A DNA stretch of 64,000 nt from Halioglobus sp. Lineage in GTDB: Bacteria; Pseudomonadota; Gammaproteobacteria; Pseudomonadales; Halieaceae. This document shows, piece by piece, positions 8,503 through 18,193 of this stretch; positions within the stretch are counted from its first letter, which is position 1, and every line of letters begins with the position of its first letter. The notes beneath the pieces are model-generated. The model saw nothing but the letters and a program-made list of their open reading frames with translations, was not told the DNA's origin and made no database searches. The stretch lies in NCBI GenBank assembly GCA_029246385.1, contig JAQWNG010000015.1:1-64000 (forward strand), given 5' to 3'. Both the position numbers and the translations under genes were made by a program.

Positions 8503-9675
8503 ATGCAATCCAAACTCAATGACAACGATCTCAGCGAACTGATAGGACTTATCTATCAGGGCGCGTTAGAACTGCAGCCTTGGCAAAGCGCACTTCCGGC
8601 TCTGCGCGAAGCGCTGGATGCTCAGGTTGTCTCGTTGGTGCTGCGTCCACCGTCGGCTGACGATCAAGGCGTTATCCTAAACTGCGTTCGGCAAGATCAG
8701 AATGTAGACAATAGCAATGTGACCTTGGCCGACCCTAACGACTGGGAAGTCAGTGCCTATCGAGAGCAGTTTTTCTCTCTGGATCCCTTCGTAAGTTTGC
8801 CTCTAGACAAAGTTATCGCACTAGAAGACATACTGCCCGACAAAGAATTGGTCACGTCTGACTACTACCTGCACTACCTTAAACCTATTAATCTTTTTCG
8901 CATCCTAGGAGTAGATACCTCCGAGCCAGGCGGCATGCTCGCGAGACTACGTTTTTCAAGACGCGCCAGCGAGGCACGTTTCAAAGCAACAGAACGGCAG
9001 TTACTCACGCTTCTTACACCGCATCTGTGCCGCGCAATCGAAATTTATGCCAAGCTTAATCGCATGACGTCGGAACGGGATGTTTATGCAGGCGCTGTTA
9101 ATCAGTTATCAGTTGCCAGCATCATTCTAGACGAACAAGGCCGAATGTTGACCACCAATGCGGTGGGCCGTGCCCTACTGGATCAAGGCGAGGGCCTCAG
9201 CCTGCGCGACGGTCACCTGTATATCGAAGGACGCGATATCAACAAGGAATTACAAGAGGCATTAACCACCATTATAAGAGCTCAACAACAAGGGGAGACA
9301 TCGGTAGTGCGCGCATTGCGGGTGCCGCGCCCGGGCGGCCGCTCTGACCTCGGTTTGGTTGTGCGGCCGGTACCCGCTTCACAGTGGAGCGAGGGCCAGT
9401 CGAGTCCCTCTGCTGCCGTCTTCATAAGCGACCCTGATCTGCAGGAGTCGACGTCGCGACCCATTTTGGGAGAACTGTTTGAACTCACCCCAGCAGAAGC
9501 GAATCTTGCGACACTGCTGGCCCGCGGACTGAGTCTAGCGCAGGTTTCCGTCGCCCAAAATATATCGCAGCACACTGCCAGAGCACAGCTCAAGTCTATT
9601 TTCGCCAAAACAGGTGTATCGCGGCAGGCAGAACTCGTTCGGCTAGTGCTCAAGAGCGTTGCCGCACTCGCCTGA
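8503..9675 (+). CDS. LuxR-type HTH transcriptional regulator
   Basis: A 390-residue protein whose last 65 residues form a LuxR/GerE-type helix-turn-helix: FELTPAEANLATLLARG, then LAQVSVAQNISQHTARAQLKSIFAKTG. The first 190 or so residues look like a sensory domain of unknown ligand, and the centre (about 190-310) resembles a PAS-like region. This layout matches uncharacterised proteobacterial LuxR regulators rather than acyl-homoserine-lactone receptors. There is no phospho-acceptor receiver domain. It probably shares a transcript with the SDR 28 bases upstream. It is a candidate regulator of the divergent F420 operon; the target is inferred from position only. Confidence 0.85.
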   Translation: MQSKLNDNDLSELIGLIYQGALELQPWQSALPALREALDAQVVSLVLRPPSADDQGVILNCVRQDQNVDNSNVTLADPNDWEVSAYREQFFSLDPFVSLPLDKVIALEDILPDKELVTSDYYLHYLKPINLFRILGVDTSEPGGMLARLRFSRRASEARFKATERQLLTLLTPHLCRAIEIYAKLNRMTSERDVYAGAVNQLSVASIILDEQGRMLTTNAVGRALLDQGEGLSLRDGHLYIEGRDINKELQEALTTIIRAQQQGETSVVRALRVPRPGGRSDLGLVVRPVPASQWSEGQSSPSAAVFISDPDLQESTSRPILGELFELTPAEANLATLLARGLSLAQVSVAQNISQHTARAQLKSIFAKTGVSRQAELVRLVLKSVAALA

Positions 9676-9690
9676 CACCCGGTATGCCGC

Positions 9691-10374
9691 CTAGTCTATC
9701 CATGGATAGTGCAAGTTCTGGCCACAACCTCGATATCCACGGCCGTTAAGCGTCACAACAACCGTATTAGGAAGCGTGCTCTCGCTAGTGGCATCGACAC
9801 AGGGCAGGTCTAAGATCTCAACCCTCAAATCCTGCGCTGCCGTGGTTCCAGCATAAATCTGCGCCTCAGGCTCCGTATGATTAACCTCCTCCGGCACCAG
9901 TATCCTCTGCGTGTCGTTATCTGACATAAACAGTAATTGACGCCCCTTGCGTATTTCAAGCGACCAATCTGGATCGCTGCCGACTCCGCGAAAATCCACA
10001 CCCCGGCGTCGAGCTTCCTCCCAAACGGCTCGATGGGGCAATAGATGACAATTTTTGTGATCCTCCCCATCCACCGTTAACATGCCCTCATCACCCTTGC
10101 TCCAGAACGACACCTCCCCCTCCCGGTACAGCGTACCCGATGCGCTGCGGACCTGCGATAAAATGACGTAGCGTTCGGGTAGCCACAGCGCCATTTCACC
10201 GGGTCCCAGACGAGCGACAAACTCATAGTCATTGCAGGTAAACACTAACGTCGTGGCTATGGGGCGCTCATCCGGTTTGAAATCGAGAGGCTCTGCAGAG
10301 GCGCTGTGACGACTGGCGTCGCCTCCACACGCAACCAACGAGAGAACAATAAATACGGTATAAAACAGTTTCAT
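9691..10374 (-). CDS. Lipoprotein with MliC-like and COG3650-like domains
   Basis: The N-terminus (hydrophobic stretch then LVAC-GG) is a lipoprotein signal with the lipidated Cys at about residue 16. The first domain (about 40-115) reads VFTCNDYEFVARLG, then LSQVRSASGTLYREGEVSFWSKGDEGMLT. This is the MliC/PliC C-type-lysozyme-inhibitor pattern, including SASG and the FW.KGDE element. The second half (about 130-227) has DWSLEI and ends GYRGCGQ, as in COG3650 proteins. It is probably an envelope protein that could protect against lysozyme. I start it at the ATG at 10374, which has GGAG 8 bases upstream; a TTG two codons earlier is less likely. It is convergent with the LuxR gene, 15 bases apart. 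Confidence 0.75.
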   Translation of the reverse strand: MKLFYTVFIVLSLVACGGDASRHSASAEPLDFKPDERPIATTLVFTCNDYEFVARLGPGEMALWLPERYVILSQVRSASGTLYREGEVSFWSKGDEGMLTVDGEDHKNCHLLPHRAVWEEARRRGVDFRGVGSDPDWSLEIRKGRQLLFMSDNDTQRILVPEEVNHTEPEAQIYAGTTAAQDLRVEILDLPCVDATSESTLPNTVVVTLNGRGYRGCGQNLHYPWID

Positions 10375-10607
10375 TGACAAAACTCCAAATCAAAAAGGTG
10401 CTTAAACCCACCTCTTAGCACCACAGGGCCTTATAAAAAAAGCGTCACCGCTGTCGATAATATCAAGATAAAGCCGACATCAGCACGATCAACAGGACGT
10501 CTCCTGCCATACCGATGATCGCAGCCAAACAAGAGGTAACAAAGACTGTTGGCACCAGCAACGCTTCGCTCAATAGGCCCTCCGATTTAAATGATAAAAA
10601 GATAAAT

Positions 10608-10636
10608 TTTACCTGCTCCCTCGGCAAGTCTACACT
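10608..10636 (+). promoter_or_regulatory. Candidate sigma70 promoter of the first P450
   Basis: TTTACC (10608-10613), a 17-base spacer, then TACACT (10631-10636). Transcription would start near 10643, giving a leader of about 30 bases before the ATG at 10674. Other than this promoter, the 299 bases between the lipoprotein and P450 starts hold nothing I can identify. Confidence 0.4.
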
Positions 10637-10673
10637 GAACAGAATGTTCTTGAATAAAAAGGCTGCCTCTAGA

Positions 10674-11906
10674 ATGACTCTTACAGACCGACCTGATGAT
10701 GGCGATAACGGTGCAGTTCCTGGATGGTACGGGGTGGACCCCAACAAGACAGATCTGAAGCCAAACCCCCATGCACACTACAAACATCTGCGACAGGTGC
10801 AGCCGGTTAATCTTACTCCAGTCGGAGACTGGCGCTTGTCAAATTATGTTGATATTCAGAAGCTTTTTAAGCACAGCCACAGTGGCATGCGCGACATGGA
10901 GGGACTGATTCCAGGGGAAACACGCGAACAGACCAATGCGTCCAAATTTATGCTGCGAATGGACCCACCGGATCACGGTCGCTTGCGCAGCTTGGTCAGC
11001 AAAGCCTTTACACCAAAAAGCCTGAACACTCTGCGGCCGATGGTTGAAACAGTAGTTGCGGCCGAACTCGATAGCGTTTCCCCACGGGGCACCATGGACC
11101 TGGTATCAGATCTGGCACTGACGGTCCCTGCCGCGTCCATGTGCGCGATGCTCGGCGTCCCGTTCGAAGATCGCCACAAGCTCACGGACTTAGTTTCTCT
11201 AGTCACCTACCGGCTTGCCAAACAGGCGTATCCCCATCTGCAAGAACAGTCCGAAGCTGCAATTATCGAACTTGCCCAATACATGCTCGTACTCATCGAA
11301 GAACGGCGAACTACCCCTACTAATGACATCTTAGGACAATTGGTAATGGCCGAAGAAGCCGGCGATCGGCTGAGTAACGACGAGCTATTGCAGCAAAGTA
11401 TTGGCCTGCTTGTTGCTGGATTGGAGACCACGATCGGTCTGATTGCTAACGGTATGGTGTGTTTTTCCCGCTACCCTGAAGAATTTGAAAAATTGGCGGC
11501 CGACCCGACACTGGCGCTGTCGGCCGTCGAAGAATGCTTGCGTTTTGAGCCGTCAGTTCCTATCACACTCAGAATATTGTGGGAGGATACGGAGTTTGGC
11601 GGCGTCACAATACCTGCCAACGCCAATGTCTATGCACTTTTAATCGGTGCCAATCGAGATCCACTGCATTTTACCGAACCAGACCGCTTTGATATTCATC
11701 GCAGCGAGGCCAAGCACTGTTCTTTTGGGGGCGGCATACACTTCTGTCTGGGATCACATCTCGCACGCATGAACGCCGAAATCGCGTTCCAGCAGATGGC
11801 CCGACGCTTTACCGCTATCGAGATTGATGAATCGAGCATTCAGTGGGCACCCTCGCTGTTTCGGATACCCGGAAGTATTGCCGCACGCTTTCAGCGTCGC
11901 CGCTAG
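10674..11906 (+). CDS. Cytochrome P450 (family unassigned)
   Basis: A soluble bacterial class I P450 monooxygenase of 410 residues from the chosen start. The oxygen-binding I-helix motif is LLVAGLETT, the ExxR is in EECLRFEP, and the heme loop is FGGGIHFCLG with thiolate Cys358. In-frame starts exist at 10515 and 10644. The first 43 residues from 10515 look non-coding and would overlap the likely promoter, so 10674 (AAGG upstream) or 10644 is preferred. DPPDHGRLRSLVSKAFTP is a normal C-helix region. No ferredoxin or reductase gene is adjacent, so it must borrow electron partners. Substrate unknown; the sequence is not clearly CYP153- or CYP125-like, unlike the other two P450s here. Confidence 0.93.
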   Translation: MTLTDRPDDGDNGAVPGWYGVDPNKTDLKPNPHAHYKHLRQVQPVNLTPVGDWRLSNYVDIQKLFKHSHSGMRDMEGLIPGETREQTNASKFMLRMDPPDHGRLRSLVSKAFTPKSLNTLRPMVETVVAAELDSVSPRGTMDLVSDLALTVPAASMCAMLGVPFEDRHKLTDLVSLVTYRLAKQAYPHLQEQSEAAIIELAQYMLVLIEERRTTPTNDILGQLVMAEEAGDRLSNDELLQQSIGLLVAGLETTIGLIANGMVCFSRYPEEFEKLAADPTLALSAVEECLRFEPSVPITLRILWEDTEFGGVTIPANANVYALLIGANRDPLHFTEPDRFDIHRSEAKHCSFGGGIHFCLGSHLARMNAEIAFQQMARRFTAIEIDESSIQWAPSLFRIPGSIAARFQRRR

Positions 11907-11930
11907 CGCGTTTACGTGACCCGAGCAGCG

Positions 11931-12947
11931 CTAGCCCATCGGATAAGGAATATCCCGTGAGACCGCATCAATTTGCTTGAGGGCTTCATGACTCAGTGTC
12001 ACCTCTGCTGCCGCTAGCAACTCGGGCACCTGTTCCGGCGTCGTAGCACCGACAATCGTAGATGCGACAAAATCATGCTGTTTGCTCCAAGCAATCGCCA
12101 TCGTGACCAGGGACATCTTCAACTCTGCGGCGATCGCTTGGTAGCGGCGAGTAGACTCCAGCGTTTTTTTATTAACGAAGCGATGCATCATGGCCTGCTG
12201 TCGTTTAGGAGATTGCTGATACATAGAAAAGCGTGCGCCCTCTGGGAAAGCTCCGTCGTTGTACTTACCACTCAAGACTCCACCTCCTAGAGGCGAATAC
12301 GGCAGCAGGCTAACATTTTCTTGACGACAGGCCTGAGCGAGTTCATCTTCAAAGCGACGATTATTCAGACTGAAGTTGTTCTGAATAGTGTCGTGGCGCG
12401 CGAGGCCATGAATGTCAGAAGCCCACAGACTCTTTGTTAGCCCCCATGTGGATTCATTGCTGCAGCCCAAAATTCTAACCTTACCCGAGCGCACCAGTTC
12501 GTCCAGCGCCATCATCGTCTCTTCTAGGGGATAATCTGCGTCGGGCCAGTGGGTCTGATAGAGGTCGATATAATCCGTACCCAGTCGCCGTAAACTGCCC
12601 TCCACTGCCCTCACAATATGGTGCCTATCAAGGCCCGTCTTACCTCCTCTAAAGGGCGCTGTGATCCAAACATGGCTGGGGCCGGCCACCTTTGACGCGA
12701 TAATCAATGACTCGCGGTCTTTTGTCTTCATCCACCGACCAACGATCTCTTCCGTCTCTCCAGCGTATTTGGCATCGGGAGGTACCGGATACATTTCCGC
12801 GGTATCGTAGAAGTCTACCCCAGCGTCGTAGGCCATATCCATAATACGAAAAGACGATTTTTCGTCTGCCTGATTACCGAAAGTCATGGTTCCCATACAA
12901 ATATCAGAGACCGTTATAGAACTTTTACCCAGCCGGTTTTTCTTCAT
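11931..12947 (-). CDS. Aldo/keto reductase (Tas/YghZ-like)
   Basis: An NADPH-dependent carbonyl reductase of the aldo/keto reductase superfamily (338 residues, TIM barrel). DTAEMY (about 49-54) supplies the catalytic Asp and Tyr, IIASKVAG (about 80-87) the Lys, and LYQTHWPD (about 130-137) the His. The C-terminal STIVGATTPEQV binds the cofactor phosphate. The insert between the Tyr and Lys segments resembles E. coli Tas and YghZ. It is the last gene of the minus-strand run of catabolic genes (45 bases after the aldolase), so it may act on an aldehyde or ketone of that pathway. Exact substrate unknown. Confidence 0.9.
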   Translation of the reverse strand: MKKNRLGKSSITVSDICMGTMTFGNQADEKSSFRIMDMAYDAGVDFYDTAEMYPVPPDAKYAGETEEIVGRWMKTKDRESLIIASKVAGPSHVWITAPFRGGKTGLDRHHIVRAVEGSLRRLGTDYIDLYQTHWPDADYPLEETMMALDELVRSGKVRILGCSNESTWGLTKSLWASDIHGLARHDTIQNNFSLNNRRFEDELAQACRQENVSLLPYSPLGGGVLSGKYNDGAFPEGARFSMYQQSPKRQQAMMHRFVNKKTLESTRRYQAIAAELKMSLVTMAIAWSKQHDFVASTIVGATTPEQVPELLAAAEVTLSHEALKQIDAVSRDIPYPMG

Positions 12948-12992
12948 ACTGACCTCTCGAAACTATATTATTATTTGTATATCGCCCCTTAT

Positions 12993-14024
12993 TTAAACAG
13001 CATCTCTTGCCTTCGCCATATCTAGCGCGAGATCTTCAATCATATCTTCCTGACCACCGACTGTTCTACGCCGTCCTAGTTCAACCAAAATATCGCGACT
13101 GGACAATCCATATTTCTCGGCGCTGCGCTTGGCAAACAGCAGGAAGGACGAATATACACCTGCATAGCCAAGCGTAAGCGCATCGCGATCAACACGCACC
13201 ATCTGATCCATCATTGGCACAACAAGGTCTTCCGCAATATCCATCGCTTTAAACAAATCAATGCCTGTTTCGGCACCCATCCGATCACACACAGCAATAA
13301 AGACTTCCAGCGGCGTGTTACCTGCACCTGCCCCCAGCCCCGCCAGAGAACCATCGATTCGATTAGCGCCTGCGTCAACAGCAGCCAGAGAGTTAGCGAC
13401 CCCCATCGCCATGTTGTGGTGCCCATGAAAGCCGAGTTCAGTTTCGGGCCTTAGCTTCGCTCGCGCCAGTGCAACTCGCTCGGTCACATGACCGGGCAGC
13501 ATATAGCCTGCTGAGTCAGTGATGTAAACGCAGTTGGCTCCAAAGTCCTCCATCATTTTTAATTGTTGCACCAGTTCTTCAGGGCCTACCATATGCGCCA
13601 TCATAAGAAACCCGACGGTATCAAGGTCAGGGTATTTAGCCGCCATTGCTAAATGCTGCTCAGCAACATCTGCTTCAGTGCAGTGCGTCGCCACTCGAAT
13701 ACAAGCGATGCCGCAATCCACAGCCATTTTTAGATGATCAACGGTACCGATGCCCGGCAACAGCAAAGCAGACACCTTTGTGTGATTCACCTCTTTACAG
13801 ACAGCGGTCAAGTACGCTTCATCACTGGCCGCAGGAAAGCCGTAATTCACCGAAGCGCCACCCAGCCCATCGCCATGCGTAACTTCAATCAGCGGTATTC
13901 CTGCCTCGTCCATGGCTTTGGCAATCGTCACCATTTGCTCGACGGTAATCTGATGCTGCTTGGGATGCATGCCATCACGCAGACACATATCATGAATGAT
14001 AATTTTCTTTCCCATTAGATCCAT
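12993..14024 (-). CDS. mhpE: 4-hydroxy-2-oxovalerate aldolase (class II, MhpE/DmpG type)
   Basis: Cleaves 4-hydroxy-2-oxoacids to pyruvate and an aldehyde (acetaldehyde or propanal). [16 protein letters not shown] near the start holds the metal-binding Asp and Arg. [13 protein letters not shown] and [15 protein letters not shown] carry the HxH metal ligands, and [18 protein letters not shown] closes the barrel. I chose the ATG at 14024 (343 residues, family-normal), which has GAGAG 7 bases upstream; an upstream in-frame ATG at 14105 would overlap the aldehyde dehydrogenase gene. In this family the aldolase channels its aldehyde to the acylating dehydrogenase encoded 34 bases upstream. Confidence 0.96.
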   Translation of the reverse strand: MDLMGKKIIIHDMCLRDGMHPKQHQITVEQMVTIAKAMDEAGIPLIEVTHGDGLGGASVNYGFPAASDEAYLTAVCKEVNHTKVSALLLPGIGTVDHLKMAVDCGIACIRVATHCTEADVAEQHLAMAAKYPDLDTVGFLMMAHMVGPEELVQQLKMMEDFGANCVYITDSAGYMLPGHVTERVALARAKLRPETELGFHGHHNMAMGVANSLAAVDAGANRIDGSLAGLGAGAGNTPLEVFIAVCDRMGAETGIDLFKAMDIAEDLVVPMMDQMVRVDRDALTLGYAGVYSSFLLFAKRSAEKYGLSSRDILVELGRRRTVGGQEDMIEDLALDMAKARDAV

Positions 14025-14058
14025 TATCTTGCTCTCTCGTGTTTGCTGTCGACGGAAT

Positions 14059-14967
14059 TCAGGCCATAGCAGGTACAAACGTGCCCGCCAAAATCTCTTG
14101 TGCATACATCTCCGCAGTGCGCAAACCGGCTGCGGTCATGATGTCCAAATTACCGGCATATTTGGGCAAAAAATCGCCCAATCCCTCTACTTCCATATAA
14201 ATTGACACGCGGTTGCCATCGAACACTGGCCCGTTCTTCAATGTATAACCGGGGACGTATTTTTGCACCTCGGCAAGCATTTCGTGCACGGACTTCATAA
14301 TTGCCGCCTGATCAGGCTCGTCCACCGTTAGGCAATGAATGGTGTCGCGCATAATCAGCGGAGGCTCTGCAGGATTGATCACAATAATAGCTTTGCCACT
14401 TTTTGCACCACCCACTTTTTCAATGCCGCTTGCGGTGGTACGCGTGAACTCGTCGATATTTTTGCGCGTACCGGGGCCTGCTGATTTACTGCTCACCGTC
14501 GCAACGATTTCGCCATACGCGACGCTCTGGATACGACTAACAGCCGCCACCATCGGGATAGTGGCCTGGCCCCCGCAGGTTACCATGTTGACGTTCATTG
14601 CTTTGGCCGCAACAGCTTCGCTCAAATTGACCGGAGGCACACAAAACGGCCCAATCGCTGCTGGCGTCAGATCAATCATAACCGCGCCTTGAGCGTTGAC
14701 CTTGCGACTATTTTCAGCGTGGACGTAGGCAGATGTCGCGTCGAAGCAGACCTGTACGCCATCCTCCACCATGGTGGGCACCATCCCGTCTACGCCCTCC
14801 GCCGTCGTTTTGAGGCCCATGTCTAGAGCTCTCGCCAGACCGGGTGAATCCACATCCACACCCACCATCCATACAGGTTCAATCAGCTCACTGCGCATGG
14901 CCTTCATCAGCAGATCTGTACCGATATTGCCGGGACCAATTATTGCTGCCTTTACTTTGTTACTCAT
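14059..14967 (-). CDS. mhpF: Acetaldehyde dehydrogenase, acylating (MhpF/DmpF type)
   Basis: Oxidises acetaldehyde or propanal with NAD+ and CoA to acetyl-CoA or propionyl-CoA. The 302-residue protein starts [17 protein letters not shown], the NAD-binding loop, and has [13 protein letters not shown] with the catalytic Cys (about residue 130) and [14 protein letters not shown]. It lies directly upstream of its partner aldolase; the two form a channelling complex in known systems. Size and motifs are all normal. Confidence 0.96.
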   Translation of the reverse strand: MSNKVKAAIIGPGNIGTDLLMKAMRSELIEPVWMVGVDVDSPGLARALDMGLKTTAEGVDGMVPTMVEDGVQVCFDATSAYVHAENSRKVNAQGAVMIDLTPAAIGPFCVPPVNLSEAVAAKAMNVNMVTCGGQATIPMVAAVSRIQSVAYGEIVATVSSKSAGPGTRKNIDEFTRTTASGIEKVGGAKSGKAIIVINPAEPPLIMRDTIHCLTVDEPDQAAIMKSVHEMLAEVQKYVPGYTLKNGPVFDGNRVSIYMEVEGLGDFLPKYAGNLDIMTAAGLRTAEMYAQEILAGTFVPAMA

Positions 14968-15060
14968 GTTGTATCTCTGTGTTTTGTCAGGTTCTAGTAT
15001 GTGCCCCGACGATTACACCAGCGCACTGCTTTGACATACCATCTCATCAAGACAGCACCG

Positions 15061-15852
15061 CTATATAAATTTGCAGCTACAACCTCCCAACCCGTCAATC
15101 ACCAGTGACATCTCGTCTCCGGCAACCACTGGAATCAAAGGTACCAGCGAGCCAGAAAGTATTATTTCGCTTGCTTTAAAGGGTATGCCAAATTCGCCCA
15201 AGGTATTCGCCAGCCACGCCACTGCAGTCAGTGGGTTACCCTGCACGGCACTGCCCAAACCCTGCGCTATGACTTCGCTATTTTTTAACACCGTCATCTT
15301 TAAATTCGGCAAATCAAAATCGTGTGGATCAACTTCATTCTTACCCAGCACATACACACCACAGGATGCGTTATCAGCGACCGTGTCTTGAATCTTTATA
15401 TTCCAATTATGAATTCTGGAATCGACAATCTCAAAACACGGCATAATACTCTGTGTCGCATCCAGCACATCACGCTCTGTCACTCCCGGACCCACTAAAT
15501 CTTGTTTCAAACGGAACGCAATTTCGCCCTCGGCCCTAGGCTGAATCATATTGCCTGCGATGGGGATATTGGCGCCATCAGCGTATTCCATCTTATCAGT
15601 CAAGAAACCAAAGTCAGGCTGAAATACGTTTAACATGTCCTGCACAGGCTTACTGGTCACACCGATTTTCTTGCCTACAATACGCTCGCCATCGAGGTTT
15701 AGGCGCTGATCCACCATCCGCAAAGAGATATGGTAAGCATCCTCAATGGTGATATCACCTTCCCGCGCGGTCAGCGGCTCTATTGTGGACTGAGCCCGGA
15801 GAGCTTGATAAAGCTCATCTCCCAGTTGATTTATCCGATCTTTGTGCATCAT
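15061..15852 (-). CDS. mhpD: 2-oxopent-4-enoate hydratase (MhpD/DmpE family)
   Basis: Adds water to 2-hydroxypenta-2,4-dienoate to give 4-hydroxy-2-oxovalerate, the step before the aldolase. IVGKKIGVTSKPVQDML and RAEGEIAFRLKQDLVG hold the family's active-site and metal-binding acidic residues, and ILSGSLVPL is the usual near-C-terminal element. Two adjacent ATGs (15852 and 15849) follow GGCGAGG; either gives about 263 residues, as expected, while the open frame reaching 15972 adds about 40 residues with no family resemblance. A close relative, 4-oxalocrotonate decarboxylase, shares the fold, but no decarboxylase partner gene is present, favouring the hydratase. Confidence 0.92.
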   Translation of the reverse strand: MMHKDRINQLGDELYQALRAQSTIEPLTAREGDITIEDAYHISLRMVDQRLNLDGERIVGKKIGVTSKPVQDMLNVFQPDFGFLTDKMEYADGANIPIAGNMIQPRAEGEIAFRLKQDLVGPGVTERDVLDATQSIMPCFEIVDSRIHNWNIKIQDTVADNASCGVYVLGKNEVDPHDFDLPNLKMTVLKNSEVIAQGLGSAVQGNPLTAVAWLANTLGEFGIPFKASEIILSGSLVPLIPVVAGDEMSLVIDGLGGCSCKFI

Positions 15853-16051
15853 AGCCTCGCCTACCTTTTGTAAGGCGGTGATTTTACACGCCTTCGGAGA
15901 TTTACCAGTACAATAGTTTATTCGACCAGCATTAAACTCTTGGCGCTGACAATGGATGTTTTTTCTCAGCAAAACACTGCTATCGGATTCGGGGCGACAT
16001 GACGCTTACTGCATTTGCCAGGTAACGCAAGCGTATTGATCCAACGCGCAG

Positions 16052-16885
16052 TTAGCCATGCTGAAGAAAGTCTAAACAGTAACGATTAAACATCGCTTCA
16101 TGCTCAACCATCACCCAATGACCGCATTCCGTCGCCAGAATCAGGCGTAAGTGCTTAATGTTCTTGGCCATGGCCATAATGCCATTTTCAGGCATCATCT
16201 TCTCATCCATACCCCAAAAGCCCAGCACGGGGCAGTCAATCTCGTGCAAGCGTTCTACTAAGTTAGGTACCTGCATGCTCGCCATCACATGGCCATTCAT
16301 GATACCCATGATCTGCATACGTTCTTCAACCAACTCGTCAGTAGCATGAGTCGAGTCGTGCATCAGCCCTGTGGCGAATAGATCCTTCATTACCGCCGGT
16401 GTCACAGGCTCACCAGATCCGAAAACGTTGAATACTTTCTGCATACCCGGCATTTGCTGGTATTCCGGCAACTCGCTTAAGCCGCCCGGAGCCATCAGAA
16501 CGAGCTTCTCCACCAGCTGCGGATACTCTAATGCCAATCCCAACGCGACCGCTCCGCCTAACGAATTGCCCACCAGCGTACATTTTTTTACTTCCGCCAC
16601 ATCAAGCGTCTGCTTGATACACTCTACAAAAAACGACAAGGGGTGATCAACGTCACTGGGCTTGTCTGAAAAGCCATAGCCAATATGATCTGGAATAATG
16701 CAACGATAACCGGCACCCACCAGATCTCGGTAATTACCCTTGAAGTTGCTATAGCCACTTGCGCCAGGACCTGACCCATGCAAAAAAACGACGACTTCGC
16801 CGTGTCCCTCGTCTAAATAATGAATACGATAGCCATTCGCACAGGTAGCATAGTGGGCCTCGGGTAAGCGTCCTTTTAACTTCAT
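16052..16885 (-). CDS. Alpha/beta hydrolase, meta-cleavage product hydrolase type (BphD/DmpD/HsaD-like)
   Basis: Probably hydrolyses the C-C bond of a ring-cleavage product to a carboxylic acid and 2-hydroxypenta-2,4-dienoate, which the next enzyme hydrates. The 277-residue protein has the oxyanion loop HGSGPGASG (36-44), nucleophile Ser108 in GNSLGG, Asp227 in WGMDE and His256 in CGHWVMVEH. The GSGPGASG signature and the gene order hydrolase-hydratase-dehydrogenase-aldolase support this role over a general esterase. No extradiol dioxygenase is adjacent, so the aromatic substrate (monocyclic, biphenyl-like or steroid ring) cannot be named. Confidence 0.85.
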   Translation of the reverse strand: MKLKGRLPEAHYATCANGYRIHYLDEGHGEVVVFLHGSGPGASGYSNFKGNYRDLVGAGYRCIIPDHIGYGFSDKPSDVDHPLSFFVECIKQTLDVAEVKKCTLVGNSLGGAVALGLALEYPQLVEKLVLMAPGGLSELPEYQQMPGMQKVFNVFGSGEPVTPAVMKDLFATGLMHDSTHATDELVEERMQIMGIMNGHVMASMQVPNLVERLHEIDCPVLGFWGMDEKMMPENGIMAMAKNIKHLRLILATECGHWVMVEHEAMFNRYCLDFLQHG

Positions 16886-17035
16886 AATATCTCCCGCGCA
16901 TAATCAGCGCCTTAGATGGCAAGTTTGCCTTGTTTTTTCCACACAGGTTTCTACCAAGACTACCGGAATCAACAACAAGCAACCACCGTCTTGCAGGCCC
17001 CATAAGGTTCTCATCGCTCATCCAGAGTATCAAAA

Positions 17036-17899
17036 CTATTCCACGATTGCCTTGCCGTAGGTAGTAGGGCCGCCAAAAAAGGCCCGGTGAGATGGTGGAC
17101 TGCGACCGTTGACATCGGCGAGGCCGTACTCCTGCGCCAATTCTGCACCAATAAGCACTTTTCCACTCTTGCTCATGAGGTTAGGATCTTTGGCCAATCC
17201 GTCGATTACCCTGCCAGTGAACTCGGGGGTTTCAGCAGTCGCAACTAGATCGGCGTATTTCTCTGGTTCCGCATCAAATACGCGCTGCGTCCGCTCCGTC
17301 AACAGAAGACCCATCCAGATTGAAATAACTGCGACGTTATGAGGGCGAAAGTCGATCGCCATATCGTGTGCCATCTTATCTACTGCGGCTTTTCCGGCGC
17401 CATAAGCTGGACCGTGCATATAGATACGACCGCCAAAGGACGAGGTGTTTACAATCAGGCCTTCGCCGCTCGCCAACAGGAGAGGAGCCGCATGCCACGC
17501 CGCGGTGTAGTGTGAACGCATACCCACCTCCCAAAGCTCCGTAAGCGCCAGCGGTTTTTCCCAGAACGGACCGGTTTGCGTCATCGCATCGTGCAGGCTA
17601 GTAGCGTTATTGACCAGAATATCTAGACGACCTTGCTCAGAGGCTACCTGCTTGAACAGTTTTTTAACACTATCGTCCTCGCCGTGATCGCAGTAAACCG
17701 ATATACCCTTGCCTCCTGCCGCCGTGACCGCGTCTGCCGTGCGTTGCACGGTGCCTGGCAGAGGCGCATCCCCCTCGCTCTTTGTACGACCGGTCACGTA
17801 AACAGTAGCACCGGTAGCGCCAAGCGCTAACGCTATGCCCTTACCTGCACCGCGACTGGCACCGGTAACTACCACCACTCGATCTTGCAAAAGACCCAT
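17036..17899 (-). CDS. SDR-family oxidoreductase (DHRS1-like)
   Basis: A 287-residue short-chain dehydrogenase with VVTGASRGAGKGIALALG (11-28), LVNNAT and AYGAGKAAVDK (the YxxxK catalytic pair). Its extended nucleotide-binding region (VTGRTKSEGDAPLPGTV) and long C-terminus resemble the DHRS1 group, known for carbonyl and steroid reduction in animals; the bacterial members are uncharacterised. The ATG has GAGGAA about 7 bases upstream. It is the first gene of the minus-strand catabolic run, 150 bases before the hydrolase, so it may be co-transcribed. Substrate unknown. Confidence 0.87.
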   Translation of the reverse strand: MGLLQDRVVVVTGASRGAGKGIALALGATGATVYVTGRTKSEGDAPLPGTVQRTADAVTAAGGKGISVYCDHGEDDSVKKLFKQVASEQGRLDILVNNATSLHDAMTQTGPFWEKPLALTELWEVGMRSHYTAAWHAAPLLLASGEGLIVNTSSFGGRIYMHGPAYGAGKAAVDKMAHDMAIDFRPHNVAVISIWMGLLLTERTQRVFDAEPEKYADLVATAETPEFTGRVIDGLAKDPNLMSKSGKVLIGAELAQEYGLADVNGRSPPSHRAFFGGPTTYGKAIVE

Positions 17900-18193
17900 A
17901 CGCTATTTCCTCAATTGTGTTTCATCTCCACGATCTCGATAGGCTATCGCGAGTGCTCAATGCTCAAGTGACATATCACTACTGCAAAGCCCTCATCAAG
18001 CCAGCTTAATCTCCGAACAAGGCCCGGGGAACTTTACCCAATAGCCTCTGTCTGAACATCTGCAGATTGGGACTTTTTAAACAAACCCTGCTTTTCAAAA
18101 CGTACATTCGACAACAAACCAAGCATACGAAAATCGTTGCAGGGTGGCTCTGCAGCGTTTTTCGCCATAGATAAAGCGTAAAGGTATCTTCTT

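Noticed and set aside
10391-10420. GGTGCT...AGCACC inverted repeat upstream of the lipoprotein gene
   Set aside because: Imperfect, long loop and no T-run; not enough to call an operator or terminator.
10463-10747. Minus-strand frame with hydrophobic end opposite the P450 start
   Set aside because: No ribosome-binding site or family; overlaps the P450 promoter and N-terminus.
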